NCBI GenBank assembly: GCA_033398695.1
Contig: CM065811.1
Span: 116,049,501 to 116,113,500, forward strand
Reading direction: 5' to 3'
Source: Orobanche coerulescens
Lineage: Eukaryota > Streptophyta > Magnoliopsida > Lamiales > Orobanchaceae
DNA: 64,000 bases
The notes under the pieces are model-generated. The model saw only the letters and a program-made list of their open reading frames with translations. It was not told the DNA's origin and did not search any database. Positions 33,903-45,794 of this stretch are shown piece after piece. Made by a program: the position numbers and the translations under genes. Position 1 is the stretch's first letter; each line of letters opens with the position of its first letter.

Positions 33903-36447
33903 ATGGAGGAGGGGAACGAGAACATGATTGATGCTGAAGTGGACGCAGAGGAGGGTGTGATTCTTGAAGGCGCGAAGACGGGAACTGTGATTATTGAACC
34001 TGTGCCGGGAATGGAATTTCATTCTTTGGAGGAACTCGTGACTTTTTACGCCACTTATGCTAGGAAAAAAGGTTTTGCCATATACAAAAGATCCTCAAAA
34101 AAAGTGGACGGTATTTTATCATATGTGATTATTCAGTGTACTCGTGGGGCGAAGCACAAGTCCAAATCACGCAATCCGCTTACGATGCGCCCAACCTCAA
34201 AGACGGATTGCAAACCTAGGCTTACGGACTCTGATGCAATATGGTATGTCAAATCAGTTGAACATATTCATAACCATGAAATGAGTCCAGGTAAATCCCG
34301 TTTTTACAAATGCAATAGGTACATTCAATCATGCGTGAGAAAAAGACTTCTTTTAATGATATAGATGGAATTTCAATGAACCAGAGTTATAATTCAGTAG
34401 TGATTGGTGGGGGAGGTTATGAGAATGTACCATTTACACAGCGGGATGCGAGAAATTATGTGAACAAGTTAGATGCTTACAGCTTGTTGAAGGTGATGCT
34501 ACTGCGATGCACAATTATTTCTTGAAAATGCAATCTGACAATTCCGACTTCTTCTACATGATGGATTTAGATGAGGACGATCGATTAAAGAATGTTTTTG
34601 GACAGATGCAAGGAGTAGGGCAGCTTTCAAAGAATTTGGTGATGTTGTTACTTTTGATACAACATATTTAGTGAACAAATATGATATGTCGTTTGCACCT
34701 TTTGTAGGGGTTAACCATCGTGGAAAATCAGTATTGCTAGGGTGTGGACTGGTCTCCAGCGAAGACACTGATACCTTCACTTGGTTATTTCAGTCATGGC
34801 TTACATGTATATCTGGATGTCCGCCAAGTGCAATAATCACAGATCAAGATAGAGCCATGAAAAAAGCAGTGGAGGTTGTTTTTCCTAATGCACGACATAG
34901 ATGGTGCTTATGGCATATTATGAAGAAGTTGTCTGAAAAATTGAATGGGTACAATGAATATAAAGCATTGAAATCTGCTATGAAAAATACAGTTTATAAT
35001 TCATTATCAATACGTGAATTTGAAGATGCATGGAAAGAGTTCATTGATATGTTTCACCTACAAAATAATGAATGGTTACTTGGATTGTATAAGGAGAGAT
35101 CTCGTTGGGTTCCTGCTTTTGTGAAGGATGCTTTTTGGGCAGGAATGTCAACCACCCAGCGAAGTGAAAGTATCAATTCTTTCTTTGACGGGTACGTAAA
35201 CTCGAAGACCACTTTGAAACAGTTTGTTGAACAATATAAGAATGCATTGTCTAAAAGGGTAGAAAGTGAGAAGCATGAAGATTTCAATTCATACAACTCC
35301 AACTACCCAACGTTAACTCTTTTTCTGATTGAGAAGCAATTTCAAACTGCTTACACGCGACAAAAATTTAAAGAGTTTCAGGATGAAATGGCTGGGAGGT
35401 TATGTTGTAATGTGAGTACGATTAATGAAAATGCTGGAATTTTTGAATATCAAGTACGTGAACGTGTTAAAGTTGGAGATTTTAGATATCGGTCTGTAAC
35501 GTTCAATGTGATTTTTAATGAAGATACAAAGAAAGTTGATTGTGATTGCCGATTATTAGTGTATAGAGGAATAATGTGCAGGCATCAACTTATGGTCTAT
35601 AATCAAAGAGAAATTTATGATGAATTACCTGCCGAGTATATACTGAAAAGGTGGAGTAAAAATGTCAAAAGAAGGCACTCAAAAATTCGGATCAGTTATG
35701 ATAATTGGTCGGACAAGCCTGAAGCGCATCGTTATGATAAAATGTGCAATGAATTTTTTGCGGTTGCTGAGGTTGCATCGAGTTATCAAGATTGGAGTGA
35801 TGATGTGATATCACATGTTTTTGCAATGAAAGCGACTTTAAAAGAAAAGGCTGAAAGTCGTGGAGAAGGTAATGTGTTTTCAAATATTATACCAACAAGA
35901 GAGAGCACGTCTATACTTGATCCATTTGTTACTCGTAGTAAGGGGCGGCCTCCAACCAAAAGGCTAGTCGGTAATGTTGAGAAAGCAACAAAGAAAAAAT
36001 CGGGTTCAAAAAAAGAAAAGAACTTCAACTTCGACACATGCACATGTTTGTTAATTTTTTTTATTTGTATACTATGAATCATTTGATTTGAAAAACTTCT
36101 AATAATTATAATTTGGTTTCATTTTAAGGGGTATGACGGACAAGGGAATGCGGCACTCTTGCGACCAAATATACCTCAATTCACTCCATATATAGGAGCT
36201 CCGAATATAGGAGTTGGGAGCAACTTTCCGTTTGTGGTATACACTTTACTTTTTTTTCCCACGCAAGTGTTGCTCTATGTATGTGAAATATGTTTGATTC
36301 CTTTTTTATTTATAGGGTTATCAAATTCCATTTCGGCCGATAGGTGAAGCAGTAGGAGAAGATGCTCATGATGGAACTTTCGAAATCTATCATCCCTCAC
36401 AAGGAGCACCAAGCACACTTAGTTCTAATTTTTCTTGGGGCGTTTGA
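33903..36447 (+). pseudogene. MULE2 transposase, FAR1/FRS-like, frameshifted
   Basis: Same gene as in MULE1, with start ATG 33903. The FAR1 domain is fuller than in MULE1 (residues near EELVTFYATYARKKGFAIYK are present), but 9 bp are missing after CKPRLT. Both one-base frame losses of MULE1 are also here (about 34350 and the T run at about 34594). In addition one A is lost near 34466, and an extra A near 36011 disturbs the basic tail. The transposase core is open from 34671 (ITDQDRAM, about 34840) through the SWIM finger (CDCRLLVYRGIMCRH, about 35540-35585). Exon 2 is 36129-36236 and exon 3 is 36316-36447. The exon 1 splice donor context is changed (CAT|GT instead of CAG|GT). Confidence 0.9.
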
Positions 36448-37303
36448 TGAATTATTGAAACTATCTTTTTTTTTTGTTTGGTCACTGAATTATGTAATAC
36501 ATGTTTTATTTCTATGAGATGTGAACTAGTTGAAGAATGTTTTGTATTGATCTAGATTAAATGGCAGGATGTATATTGCATATGTATATTGTTTCTTTTT
36601 TGATTTTTCTGAATATGTTTTGTTGATATTCCATTATGAATGTTTTCATTATGAATGGTTTGTATCACTGAACTAACTTTCCATTATGAATGTTTTTTTA
36701 GTTTCACTCCATGTTTTATGTTTCGGCCTCCAATAGCAGTTTGGTCCCCTCTTGCATATGGTGTTTGGTTCATTTACATAGCAGTTTGGCCTCCAATGGT
36801 TTGAATCACTGAACTAACTTTCCATGTTTTTTTTCCATGTTTTATTTATGTTTGCTGTGAAGAATCAGAAACTCATGTATATAACCCATGTTTTATACAT
36901 GTTCATTAGTAACAAAAGCAGAAACTCATGTTTTAACCCATGTTTGCTGCACAAACACAATATGTTTATACACCCAATATGTTTGGTTTAGTTACATGTG
37001 TGCTGCTTAATTATTTTTGATGTAATAACCCATGTTTTATACATGGCTGTGGAGAATCAGAAACTCGTTCCATTCAACTAAAATATAAAACACAAATCAA
37101 ATCAAACCATTTCATTCATTGGCATATTTTGACGGGCAAAACACCAAAGTAAAAGCAGAACAAACATCAAAACATAACCATTTGATTCATCTCAACCTTG
37201 TGGAACATTATACTACACTGACTAATACAAATAATGGTCTTTTGGCTCACTACATAGTATACCTAAAAATCATACCCACAACAATCGCAATGAAAGCCAA
37301 CTT
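36448..37303. other. noncoding middle of MULE2
   Basis: Copy of 15969-16823 with scattered substitutions. No further gene is seen. Confidence 0.6.
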
Positions 37304-37735
37304 CTATACAATTTTGTTCAAACTTGCTTTCATTTTCAAGAAATGCTCGACCAATAAAGCAACAAACTCATTTCTTAGTTCTACAATGCCACCAGTTTGC
37401 TGATTCGAGGCCACTTCATTGGCATCATCATCATCATCATTTTGCAGATTTGAAGCCATATCACCACCTTCACACCATTGAAAAAAATTACATCCGTTTC
37501 TTTCCTGTAAAAATAAAGACCAACTTAATTAAATGATGTTCATTAGTAACAAAACTTATCAAATAATACTTATTAAAAACTTGTGGAAGACCATTCTTAC
37601 TGGGCATGAGTAAAATAAGCAATTTATGCTCCACTCTCTCTTAGAAACTCTAATGACTGCATTTTTTCGACACAAACATATCTTGTTGGGTGCCCTAATA
37701 CAGTTCCATGGAGGAGATCTACTTGAAGAAGACAT
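37304..37735 (-). CDS. small GRF-type zinc-finger protein of MULE2 (two exons)
   Basis: Minus strand, exon 1 37735-37601 and exon 2 37504-37304, with a 96-base phase-0 intron. It has the same 111-residue design as the MULE1 copy: CLC at 20-22, FYSC ending at 44, GCNFFQWCE at 49-57, Asp run and charged C-terminus. It differs by few residues, for example Ser for Thr at 5 and Arg for Lys at 47. The stop is TAG, one base pattern away from the TGA of MULE1, yet at the same codon. It stays open while the neighbouring transposase carries several frameshifts. The start lies at the inner edge of the right TIR. Confidence 0.82.
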
Positions 37736-38070
37736 CTTCACCTTCAATACACAAGCAACACCCTCGCCAGAGAAATAGAGCCTCACACGATTATGTCGTC
37801 GGTCGAGAGCCTGAACTTGTCGCCGATCAAGAGCCTGAATTTGACGCCGTCAGATTTCACCGAAAATGGAGGGCTGAATTTGCAGGTTTAGGTGAGAAGG
37901 GGAGAAGGAGGAAGAAAGGAAGAAAAAAAAGAAGGGAACGATGCTGGAAAAAAAAGAGAGAGAAATATTAAGTGGGTTAAGTTAAAATAATTGTGAATTA
38001 TTTAAAAATTTGCTTAGATGGGTCTAGATGTGGATGAGGTGTGATTTAAGATGTGGGTGTATCATTTCTC
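37731..38070 (-). repeat. right terminal inverted repeat of MULE2
   Basis: It matches 17252-17599 with a few substitutions and a short deletion near 37995. The end is GTATCATTTCTC, followed by the target duplication TTTTTTAAA (38071-38079). Confidence 0.88.
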
Positions 38071-38079
38071 TTTTTTAAA

Positions 38080-38464
38080 TGTTTAAGTTGGATTAGGATT
38101 GTGTATTAGATAAACATTGAGGAGTTTTAAGGAAGTGAGAATTATGATGTTTAATCGATACTGCACCAGAATTCTTAATTGTGGTTAATTAAATTTAATC
38201 AGAGTTTGGTTAAATTAAGACACAATATAAATGGTATAATAATAATAATACTAATAATAGTAAATGTAGAATAATAATTAATTGGTAATATTGATCATAA
38301 AATAAATCTGAAAAATGATAATGATAACAATAATAAGAATATTAATATTTAATAAAACGATATTAATAATATTATTAATAATAATAATGATAACATTATT
38401 GATAGTAGTGTTAGTATTATACTCGAATAATTAATAATACTATCAAAAAATAAATAATGACCAC

Positions 38465-38508
<44 letters not shown>

Positions 38509-39880
38509 CGAAATGTCGGGCCATTATAATATGAGAACTTGGACTCGAGCCTGGAGCGTAAACTACAATCATGATATGCGAATAAGAAATTTTTTGACCT
38601 TATTTAATAAATGAAAATAAAATTCATAAATAAATTGTTGGACATTTAAAATCATTCATGCGCTTTCAATAAATTATAAACTAAATGTATGCTCGAAAAT
38701 CGGGGCATTACCGGTTTGATACTTTTAACGATTTTTGTCCGTGTAGTTTAAAAATAGCTTGTTGCGTCTCTGTGGTTTCATTTTGCTTCTATTTTCGTCC
38801 CTCTTCACTAACGCCGTTAGATTAGCCGTTAAGCCCACATCTTTTGTCCCTATGGTTTGTTGAACATAACAATTTTTTTTTTCTTTCTTATATATATATT
38901 ACTTCTTTTAATTTATGTATTATTTATTTATTATACTTTAATACTACATATACATATAATTTAAATACGAAATAAATTTAATTAATAAATAAATATAAAA
39001 AAGGTTTAAATAAAAATATGAAATAGTAGAAGTAGTTTAATAAAAATACCAATCGGTTATTATTAGATATAAAAACTAATTAATATTTTTCTCGAACCCT
39101 ATTAAACCTAAGAATTTGCATATGTTTTTTTTTAATTTTTAAGTTGAAATATCCTAAAATTAATTTATTTTTGAAGTATTATTTATTTATTTTCAATTAC
39201 CATTTCAAGAATTTAATTAGTAAGGGGTTAAAATACCAACCAACGCGGTCAATCCAACCCGGAAAACCCACAATAACTTAATCCAATGTTTGGGTTGGGT
39301 TGGCTTAGTCCAATATTTGAACAATAACATATTGTTCAAATATTTTCAACCTGAACAACCCAATCCATGTGTAACCTTAGGTTTGATACGCTTTGAGAAA
39401 AAAATTAATTAGTTTTCTTATATAATAATAAGCGTTTGGCGTTTTTTAAATTAATTCACTATTTCATATTTTCATTAAACCTTATATATCCTAGTTTACT
39501 CTTAATAAAAACACCAACTGGTAATTATTAGATAAAAAAACTAATTCATTTTTTTACTCGAAGTCTATCAAACCTAAGACTACACATGGGTTGAGTTGGA
39601 CGGGTTAAAAGTATTTGAACAATATGACCAAATGTTTACGGTTTGAAAAATTAATTAGTTTTTTATCTAATAAATAATTGGTTGGTATTTTTATTAAACT
39701 GTTTCCACTATTTCATACTTTCATTTATATTTTTATATTTATTAATTAATCAAATTTGCTTAGTGTGTATATATATATATGTGTGTGTGTGTATATATAT
39801 TTGTGTGGGGGTGGGTAATTAAAGTATAATAAAGAAATAATACATAAATTTAAAAAAAGTAATATATATATATATATATA
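38080..39880. repeat. right flank of MULE2, copy of 17609-19440
   Basis: It contains the U3 of the minus-strand LTR, the (AT)n tract (38469-38506) and most of the foldback element (from 38705). It ends in the (TA)n run inside the foldback right arm. It differs from copy 1 more than copy 3 (49113 onward) does. Confidence 0.88.
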
Positions 39881-39881
39881 T
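39880..39881. other. duplication junction 2
   Basis: The (TA)n run of the foldback element (equivalent to about 19440) is joined to GCTCCACTCTCTCTTAG, equal to 17148 onward. 17148 lies inside exon 1 of the GRF gene. Only TA/ATG overlap is shared at the join. Confidence 0.9.
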
Positions 39882-39989
39882 GCTCCACTCTCTCTTAGAA
39901 ACTCTGATGACTGCATTTTTTCGACACAAACATATCTTGTTGGGTGCCCTAATACAGTTCCATGGAGGAGATCTAGTTGAAGAAGACAT
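39881..39989 (-). pseudogene. truncated GRF-zinc-finger gene at junction 2
   Basis: The first 36 codons of the GRF gene (ATG 39989) run to EWSI and then pass into TA-repeat sequence. It lacks the FYSC ligand and exon 2. Confidence 0.85.
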
Positions 39990-40609
39990 CTTCACCTTCA
40001 ATACACAAGCAACACCCTCGCCGGAGAAATAGAGCCTCACACAATTATTGTAATATCCGCAATTTTCGATTTCCGGTAATTTCTTTTTTTTTCGGCGGAA
40101 GTCTGTTTTGACGACTCGCTCATGTCCGTTTCGTCATTCTGAGAATGATTAATTCTACACTTTTTGACATCCGAGTTCGTTTCGGTGTCGTTTCATTGAG
40201 TTCTGTGCTTTTTAGCGACTTTTCCGCACTTGAGTTCGATTCTTGCGAATCTCGTCCGAAACTGTTGTTTCGAGTTTCCCGCAAGTCCGTTTAACTTTGT
40301 TAGACGTGTTGTGAACTTCGGTTTGGTTATTCGATCACGTATCGTGATTTCCGGGCGTTTTGGGCCATTTTATAATTTCTTGAAAGTTACGGGTATCCGT
40401 ATCTGTAATTGTTGTCTCGACCCGTTTCTTGGTCGCGTATGACTAATTATGGTATTACGCTTTCATTTCGAGTCGTTTATGTTGTCCGCGAACTTTTCGT
40501 CGTGTTCGTTCCGTACGCTTTTGAAATCGGGTCGCCGAGTTCGCGGCCGCGGATCGGCCGGACGGCGGGATGGCCGGACGATTGCAGGCACCGGCCGGAC
40601 GGTGCGGGC

Positions 40610-41024
40610 AGAACCGCGTAGCGCACGCCACGGCCGGAAGGTCGCGCGCGCTAACCGGCAGTGTAGCGACGCCGCCGTGGCCTAGCGACGCTATCGGCCC
40701 GGGCAGTGGGGTTTCGAGGTTCAGACTCGGCCAGATCGGGAGTAGCGCACGCTACGCCGAGCGTAGCGCGCGCTAGTCGGCAGCGTAGTGCACGCCGTCG
40801 GCCGGCTAGCGACGTTACTGGCCGGGCGATTGATCCATGGCTCCGGGCAATGGCTGCTAGCGCGCGCAGGCATCCGGCCGTAGCGCACGCTAGCGGGAGT
40901 TGGGTCGGCAGGTTTGGTCGGCAGGGTTGGTCAGGTGATGCCGGGTCGTGTGGGCCCTGGCCGAGGGTGCTCGGCCGATACCGGCCGATAGCGCACGCTA
41001 GTCCGGGAAGGCTAGCGCACGCTA
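40610..41024. repeat. TAGCGCRCGCTA palindrome array in element B 5' LTR
   Basis: Five exact palindromes at 40743, 40764, 40881, 40989 and 41013, plus about seven degenerate ones (for example TAGCGACGCTA). The last one ends 10 bp before the TATA box. The surrounding GC-rich sequence differs from gypsy A. Confidence 0.9.
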
Positions 41025-41034
41025 GTCTGGCCAG

Positions 41035-41042
41035 TATAAATA
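41035..41042 (+). promoter_or_regulatory. TATA box of element B 5' LTR
   Basis: TATAAATA immediately after the palindrome array, followed by a C/T-rich leader. Confidence 0.78.
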
Positions 41043-42110
41043 TGGCTGAGCAGTCACATTTCACTTCGTTTTTCATTTCCTTCCTTCTCCATCCGCGAGT
41101 GGCGATTCATGGGCGACGAAGCCATGTTGTTTAACAACAAATCCATGAAGTCCTTGAGTTCATAACATCAATCGATCGTCCGTTATCAACCTTTGATTCA
41201 GCGAATCAAGGTAATCTTCCTTAGAACCCTAATTTCGTGAATTTGGGGATTTTTGCATTTTCGTCCGATTCGTTCCGTGTTGTTGATTAATTCATGATGG
41301 GTATGATTAATCTTGATAGTATTCTTGTGTTTAACATCATTTAATCCATTGTTCTTCGTCGAATCGAAGTATATTTCTTGATTTCCTTCGAATTGACTTT
41401 TTGGGGGATTTGTCCCGATCTCGTTTTTCATCCGTTTTCGATGGATCGATTATGGTTAAATGATGTTGTTAAACATATTCTATGGATTGTATATCCATAT
41501 TTCAACTTGGAATTCCGTTTTCGGGTTTTGACGGAACGAATCGTGTTCTTGGCCGTTTTGGGGGGAATCCGTGAACTTTCGTCATTCGTTCTTTGAATTC
41601 AACGGCTTTGAGTCGTGTTATGGAATTCATTTCATTGTTATTATTTGTCCTTCGTAGTTTATGAACGTGAGTTGGCGTTCGGTGGAGTCGGCGGGTTCGT
41701 AGTCGGTTCGGGCCAACCTACTTCGGTCGATTCTCCGCGTTGTTCTTATTCGAGGTAAGTACCTTGTCCATACATTTCTTGTTTCGCGGATATGATGATT
41801 GGTGATCGTCTTGGTTTGTTTGTTTGTTTGAAATGAGTTTTCAAAAGATTTGGTTAGCCTCGTTAAAGGCCCCTTTCAAAACCGTGTGTGTTTTGTGATT
41901 GGTGTGGTTCGTGAATAACTATGTGAATTCTATGTATATGCTTGGTGTTCATGTTGCACTTGGTATTGTGTGTGGGCGTATATTATTTCATTTCGGTGCG
42001 TTGTGAATTGACGTGGTGTTTTGCTAAGTGTTTGATGCCTCTGGGCGAATTGTTTGAATATCCTTGATGTGATATGTTATTTGTGTGAATGTGTGGATAT
42101 GGTTGAAGGT

Positions 42111-42254
42111 CTACGGTGGCACATGGCATGTGATCATGTGGCGAGGATGCAACAAGTGATTGATCCAACCGTGAGAGCACGAGATAATCTACGGTGGCAC
42201 ATGGCATGTGATCATGTGGCGAGGATGCAACAAGCGATTGATCCAACCGTGAGA
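42111..42254. repeat. 78-bp tandem duplication in element B LTR
   Basis: Two copies starting CTACGGTGGCACATGGCATG at 42111 and 42189. The inner CATGTGATCATG is nearly palindromic. The same pair is in the 3' LTR (47822 and 47900), so it predates this insertion. Confidence 0.92.
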
Positions 42255-43114
42255 TGTGTGTGATTTGTTTCGCTAGCCGCTCGGGTGGGTCCTTCGAGGC
42301 CTCGAGTGGGATGTCGGTGGTATCGTCCCGTTCCTAGGCGATGCGCGTGCGTTATTATGTTTCGTTGATTTTACGTCTGTTGAGGACACGTGATGTTGGG
42401 CTCTGACCCTGTAAATTGATGGTGATTTCCTATTTGCGAAAACAAAACCTTTGGTGTGACCCTATTGATTTTTGGAAAGAGAAGGATTTTATAATCCTAA
42501 ATTGTTTTCTATTAAAACTCTCGATGGCATTTTAAAGCTGTTTTGTAAATTGTTTCCCTTATTTGCGATCTTTCGGTTTTGGAAATGTTTACCCAAACTC
42601 TTGCCTCGGAAGTACTTTTCTTTACATTTGGATCTTTGAGGATTCACGATTATCATTGTTCTTGGAACTTGTATTGTATGGCTCGTATTTTTGCACTTGT
42701 ACTTGCACTAGCAAAACGGTGGAGTTTTGCTAACCCCAGTATTCGAGGGTGGATGTCTATTTTGCATTCAGGTTTTGGAGCATAACACAGGGTCGGCACG
42801 AAGGATGATGAAAGATGAACGATACTAATCACACGAGGATCTGTTGACGTCGTTTTGGTCTAGTTGTATTTTCTTTTCCGCTGCAGTATCTTTTCCCCGT
42901 TGTACGGGAGTTTATTGTATTTTGAACCCTGCGTGGGTATGTGTTTGGAATTGAGTTGTATGTATTTGTTGAAAGACCAAATCGGTCTACTGAGTCATTT
43001 TAGCCTTAAAGGCGAGGTTTAGATGTTTGATTTTAGTTATCAGCCTGGTAGATCCTCGAGGAGAGGGTCTACGGCGTGTAATATCCCTGAGCGGATTTGG
43101 GGGTGTTACATAAA

Positions 43115-43126
43115 TGGTATCGGAGC
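43115..43126 (+). other. primer-binding site of element B
   Basis: TGGTATCGGAGC, four bases after the 5' LTR. It matches the initiator-Met tRNA site TGGTATCAGAGC with one mismatch (G for A). Confidence 0.85.
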
Positions 43127-45776
43127 TTAGGTTGTGGAAACCTAGGCTGTCGGGTCAGTGGTGTCTATCGAGTTTTTGTCTCGTCGGATTTTATCCGATC
43201 GAGTCGTGTCGCGACGCGTCGTCCGAGTTTGTTGGTCGTGATTAGTATCGTGGGGCGATCATCATCTTCGTGCGACTGTGGCTGTAAGTCTCCCTTCTTT
43301 GTGTTGTGCCTCGTGTGACACGAGCTATTTTTATGATTTATTTGCTAAGTGACGGAATCCTCTTATGGATTTTGATTTCTTGATACGTGACTATTTGACT
43401 CTCATATTTCTTTCATGTGAGGAGTAGTTGTTGGATTGTGCATGTTGGACTCTATTTCTTTTTCCATTGCGTGAGTTCCTTTGTGATAGCTTTCGGTATC
43501 TTACCGACTGAATTTTATTTCGAAAATCGATTCCTTTAACCGAGTTGTTGGCCTTGACCGTTTTGACGGTAGTTGGGTGTTTTCAAATGATTTTGTGAGT
43601 TTTGATAAGTACTACCGTCATCGACCTTTTTGGGCATTCTTGTAATTGGTTTTTAGCCTGGTGGGTTCCGGCGCGGGACCCACGGCGCTATATTGTTCCT
43701 TGTAATTACCTGAAAATTTTGGGGCATTCTAACCCATTGAATTATTTTTAAAAACCTTGAGTATCTTAGAAAATTAAAATTCGAGACGTACTTTTAAAAC
43801 GAATTATTTTCTTGCGGTGTTTTCAAGGTGTTTTCTAATGCCGCAATACATTTCAAAAAATTTTCGGTTGAGGACCAAAAAAATATTTTTGAGATATTTT
43901 CAAATGCAGTTGCTTAGACCCAAGGGTCGAATATTTTTGAAAGTTTTTCACTAAAGGAAAGGTGTCCTCATTTTTGTTCAAACGCAAGATGATTTTCAAA
44001 GTCTCGATAATGGTGTTTGCACTACTTTTTGTAAAATGATACTCAAGATCAACTGTTGTTTCCAAACTGTTTTCAAAAGGTGGTTCTCGTTTTTAAAACC
44101 TATCATTCATGTTTGCGGACCGGAAATGCGTGTATGGTTTTCGAACTTTCGTTACGGTGTCAACCCCGAATTGTGATTGAATTGGTGGCGTGAGTGTCGA
44201 GTCGTTCGCCACGCATATGTTTTGTTGGCCCTCTGTGAGAGGTGTGAACCGGTGTTTCTTGTTTATCGCCTCGTGGCGATTTGCGTATTGTCGCACTAGT
44301 GTGGGTTGTTAAAGCACGGATTTTTAAGAGTTATACACATGGGTGAATTTTTCATGTTGTTTGTGATTGTGTGATGGCCGTTCGGGATGTTGTAATCTTC
44401 GAATGATGCCGTTGTTGTTGTGATTTTTGTATGCGTTGATATGTTATGCTGAGTTGGCATCTCCGGTATGTTGTTTTGCGGTGTTTTAATCCATTGTATC
44501 GAGCAGTTGTATTTTCGGTATGCCGAGCCGAGGTGTTTCAACCGTGGTGTGCCGGGGGCATGCACGTACCAATTATCTTTCTCGTCACAGGATCTAGTTT
44601 TGCGAGTTGGGTTCCGAGTCTTTCGGGGCGCGAACTTCAGCACAGATATCAGAATCGGCTTTGAGAGGCCTTTGAAGGATGTTTCTGTCGGTTGCTTGTT
44701 GTGTCGTCACCTTGATTTTGCTGTTGTGAGTTGCGGGGGCGACCTTCTTTTATAAGAGGTCGAATGTAGTACCCGTGTTGTTTTTAGACTTCTGTATTTT
44801 CTCTTTCTCCAGTCTATCGATTCGCTCGTGTTCGTTGATACTGTCTGAACTTGTTTTGTATTTCGGGTTCATCATTCGAACGAGCTGTGATCTTGTTTTG
44901 GGTCAATCTGGTTATCGCTGTCACTTTCCGAATTCGGTTCGATTCTTGTGAACCTTGTTCGGAAGTAACATCTTTTGGTTCTACTAGTTCTTTTATTCGA
45001 AGTGGACTGGATCTTGAACTTTTACATTTTCGACTTTGTCGACTCGTTTATGTTCGTTGACATTTCTGAGCTTGTCCTGCTCCTTGCTTTTGTTGATCGA
45101 ACGAGTGTGGTATTATTTCGGAATAACTCGTTTGTCGTTGTGACTTTTCTATTGCTATTCCCTTTCATGTGGATCTTATGTGAATGCATACGTTGTTGTT
45201 TTCACCGGATCATATATTGTCTCGAGTCGAGATGTGAACCTTGGAGTTGTTGTTTGAACTTTATTGTTCTTTGTGATTCGAACATGATTCTTCGATCTTT
45301 GTTGTCTCGATCGTTGTGGTTTGATCGTTTGATTGTTCGGTTTATATTGACCTCGTTCCGTGATTGGCGAACATTCAGGCTCCTTCGTAATTCCCTTCAG
45401 TTCGGGAAATTAGTTTCGTTTTCGATCTTCCAGCCCTTAGGCGGTGGGATTTCGTGTTTGTGGGTTGACTCGCGTTTTGATTGATGTACCGTTGGGTTGG
45501 TCAATCATATTGATTTTCGTTCGTTGTGTTTTGTGATTGTCGGATAATTGACTTGGCTATATTATCCGTTTGATGACGTTTGTCACTTGTTGGTTTTTAT
45601 TATATCCCTAACGGCGACGTTGTGTTGGTCGCCGTGGAGCGTGTTTTCACGCCGTATACTCCTTTGCGTTGTTTGTAACATTTCGCCGTTAGTTACGCAT
45701 TCTTGTGTATCTCGTTGAGTTTTTCCTGGCGGGATATTTCTTCTCCCTACTTGTTTTAAGTTTCGGGACGAAACTT

Positions 45777-45794
45777 CTTTTAAGGAGGGTAGAA
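45777..45794 (+). other. polypurine tract of element B
   Basis: TTTTAAGGAGGGTAGAA before the 3' LTR start TGTAATATCC. Confidence 0.82.

Larger units (their letters stand above)
24055..38070. mobile_element. MULE2, copy of MULE1 split by gypsy A
   Basis: The left part is 24055-24219 and the right part 33709-38070 (about 4.5 kb in sum). The termini are GAGAAATGATAC and GTATCATTTCTC. The target duplication is TTTTTTAAA (24046-24054 and 38071-38079). Its flanks match those of MULE1, so this is a duplicated copy and not a separate insertion. Gypsy A lies within its left TIR. Confidence 0.92.
40049..43110 (+). mobile_element. 5' LTR of element B
   Basis: From TGTAATATCCGC to GGGGTGTTACA. U3 holds a GC-rich palindrome region (about 40610-41024), TATA at 41035, a CGAGGTAAGTACCTT motif (about 41752), a 78-bp tandem duplication and TTTCCGCTGCAGT (about 42878). 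Confidence 0.92.
43111..45794 (+). other. internal region of element B, no gag-pol
   Basis: The T/G-rich internal sequence has only short open frames and no recognisable domain. From 44765 a stretch resembles a decayed LTR start (TGTAGTACCCG) preceded by a decayed polypurine block (GGGGGCGACCTTCTTTTATAAG). TTCGATTCTTG lies about 173 bp further on, much as in the real LTR. A roughly 240-bp segment is repeated twice within 44790-45130 (TCGTTTATGTTCGTTGACAT type). Confidence 0.7.

Noticed and set aside
24055..38070. MULE2 as an independent transposition event
   Set aside because: Both flanks outside the target duplication match those of MULE1 for over 600 bp on the left and 1800 bp on the right.
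40409..41134. Arg/Ala-rich frames over the GC-rich part of element B LTR
   Set aside because: A by-product of the palindrome array. The frames are broken by indels in the second LTR.
44446..45484. Several 70-170 codon frames inside element B as a possible gag remnant
   Set aside because: No zinc knuckle, gag core or other motif. Composition is Phe/Val/Leu-rich, as expected from T/G-rich DNA.
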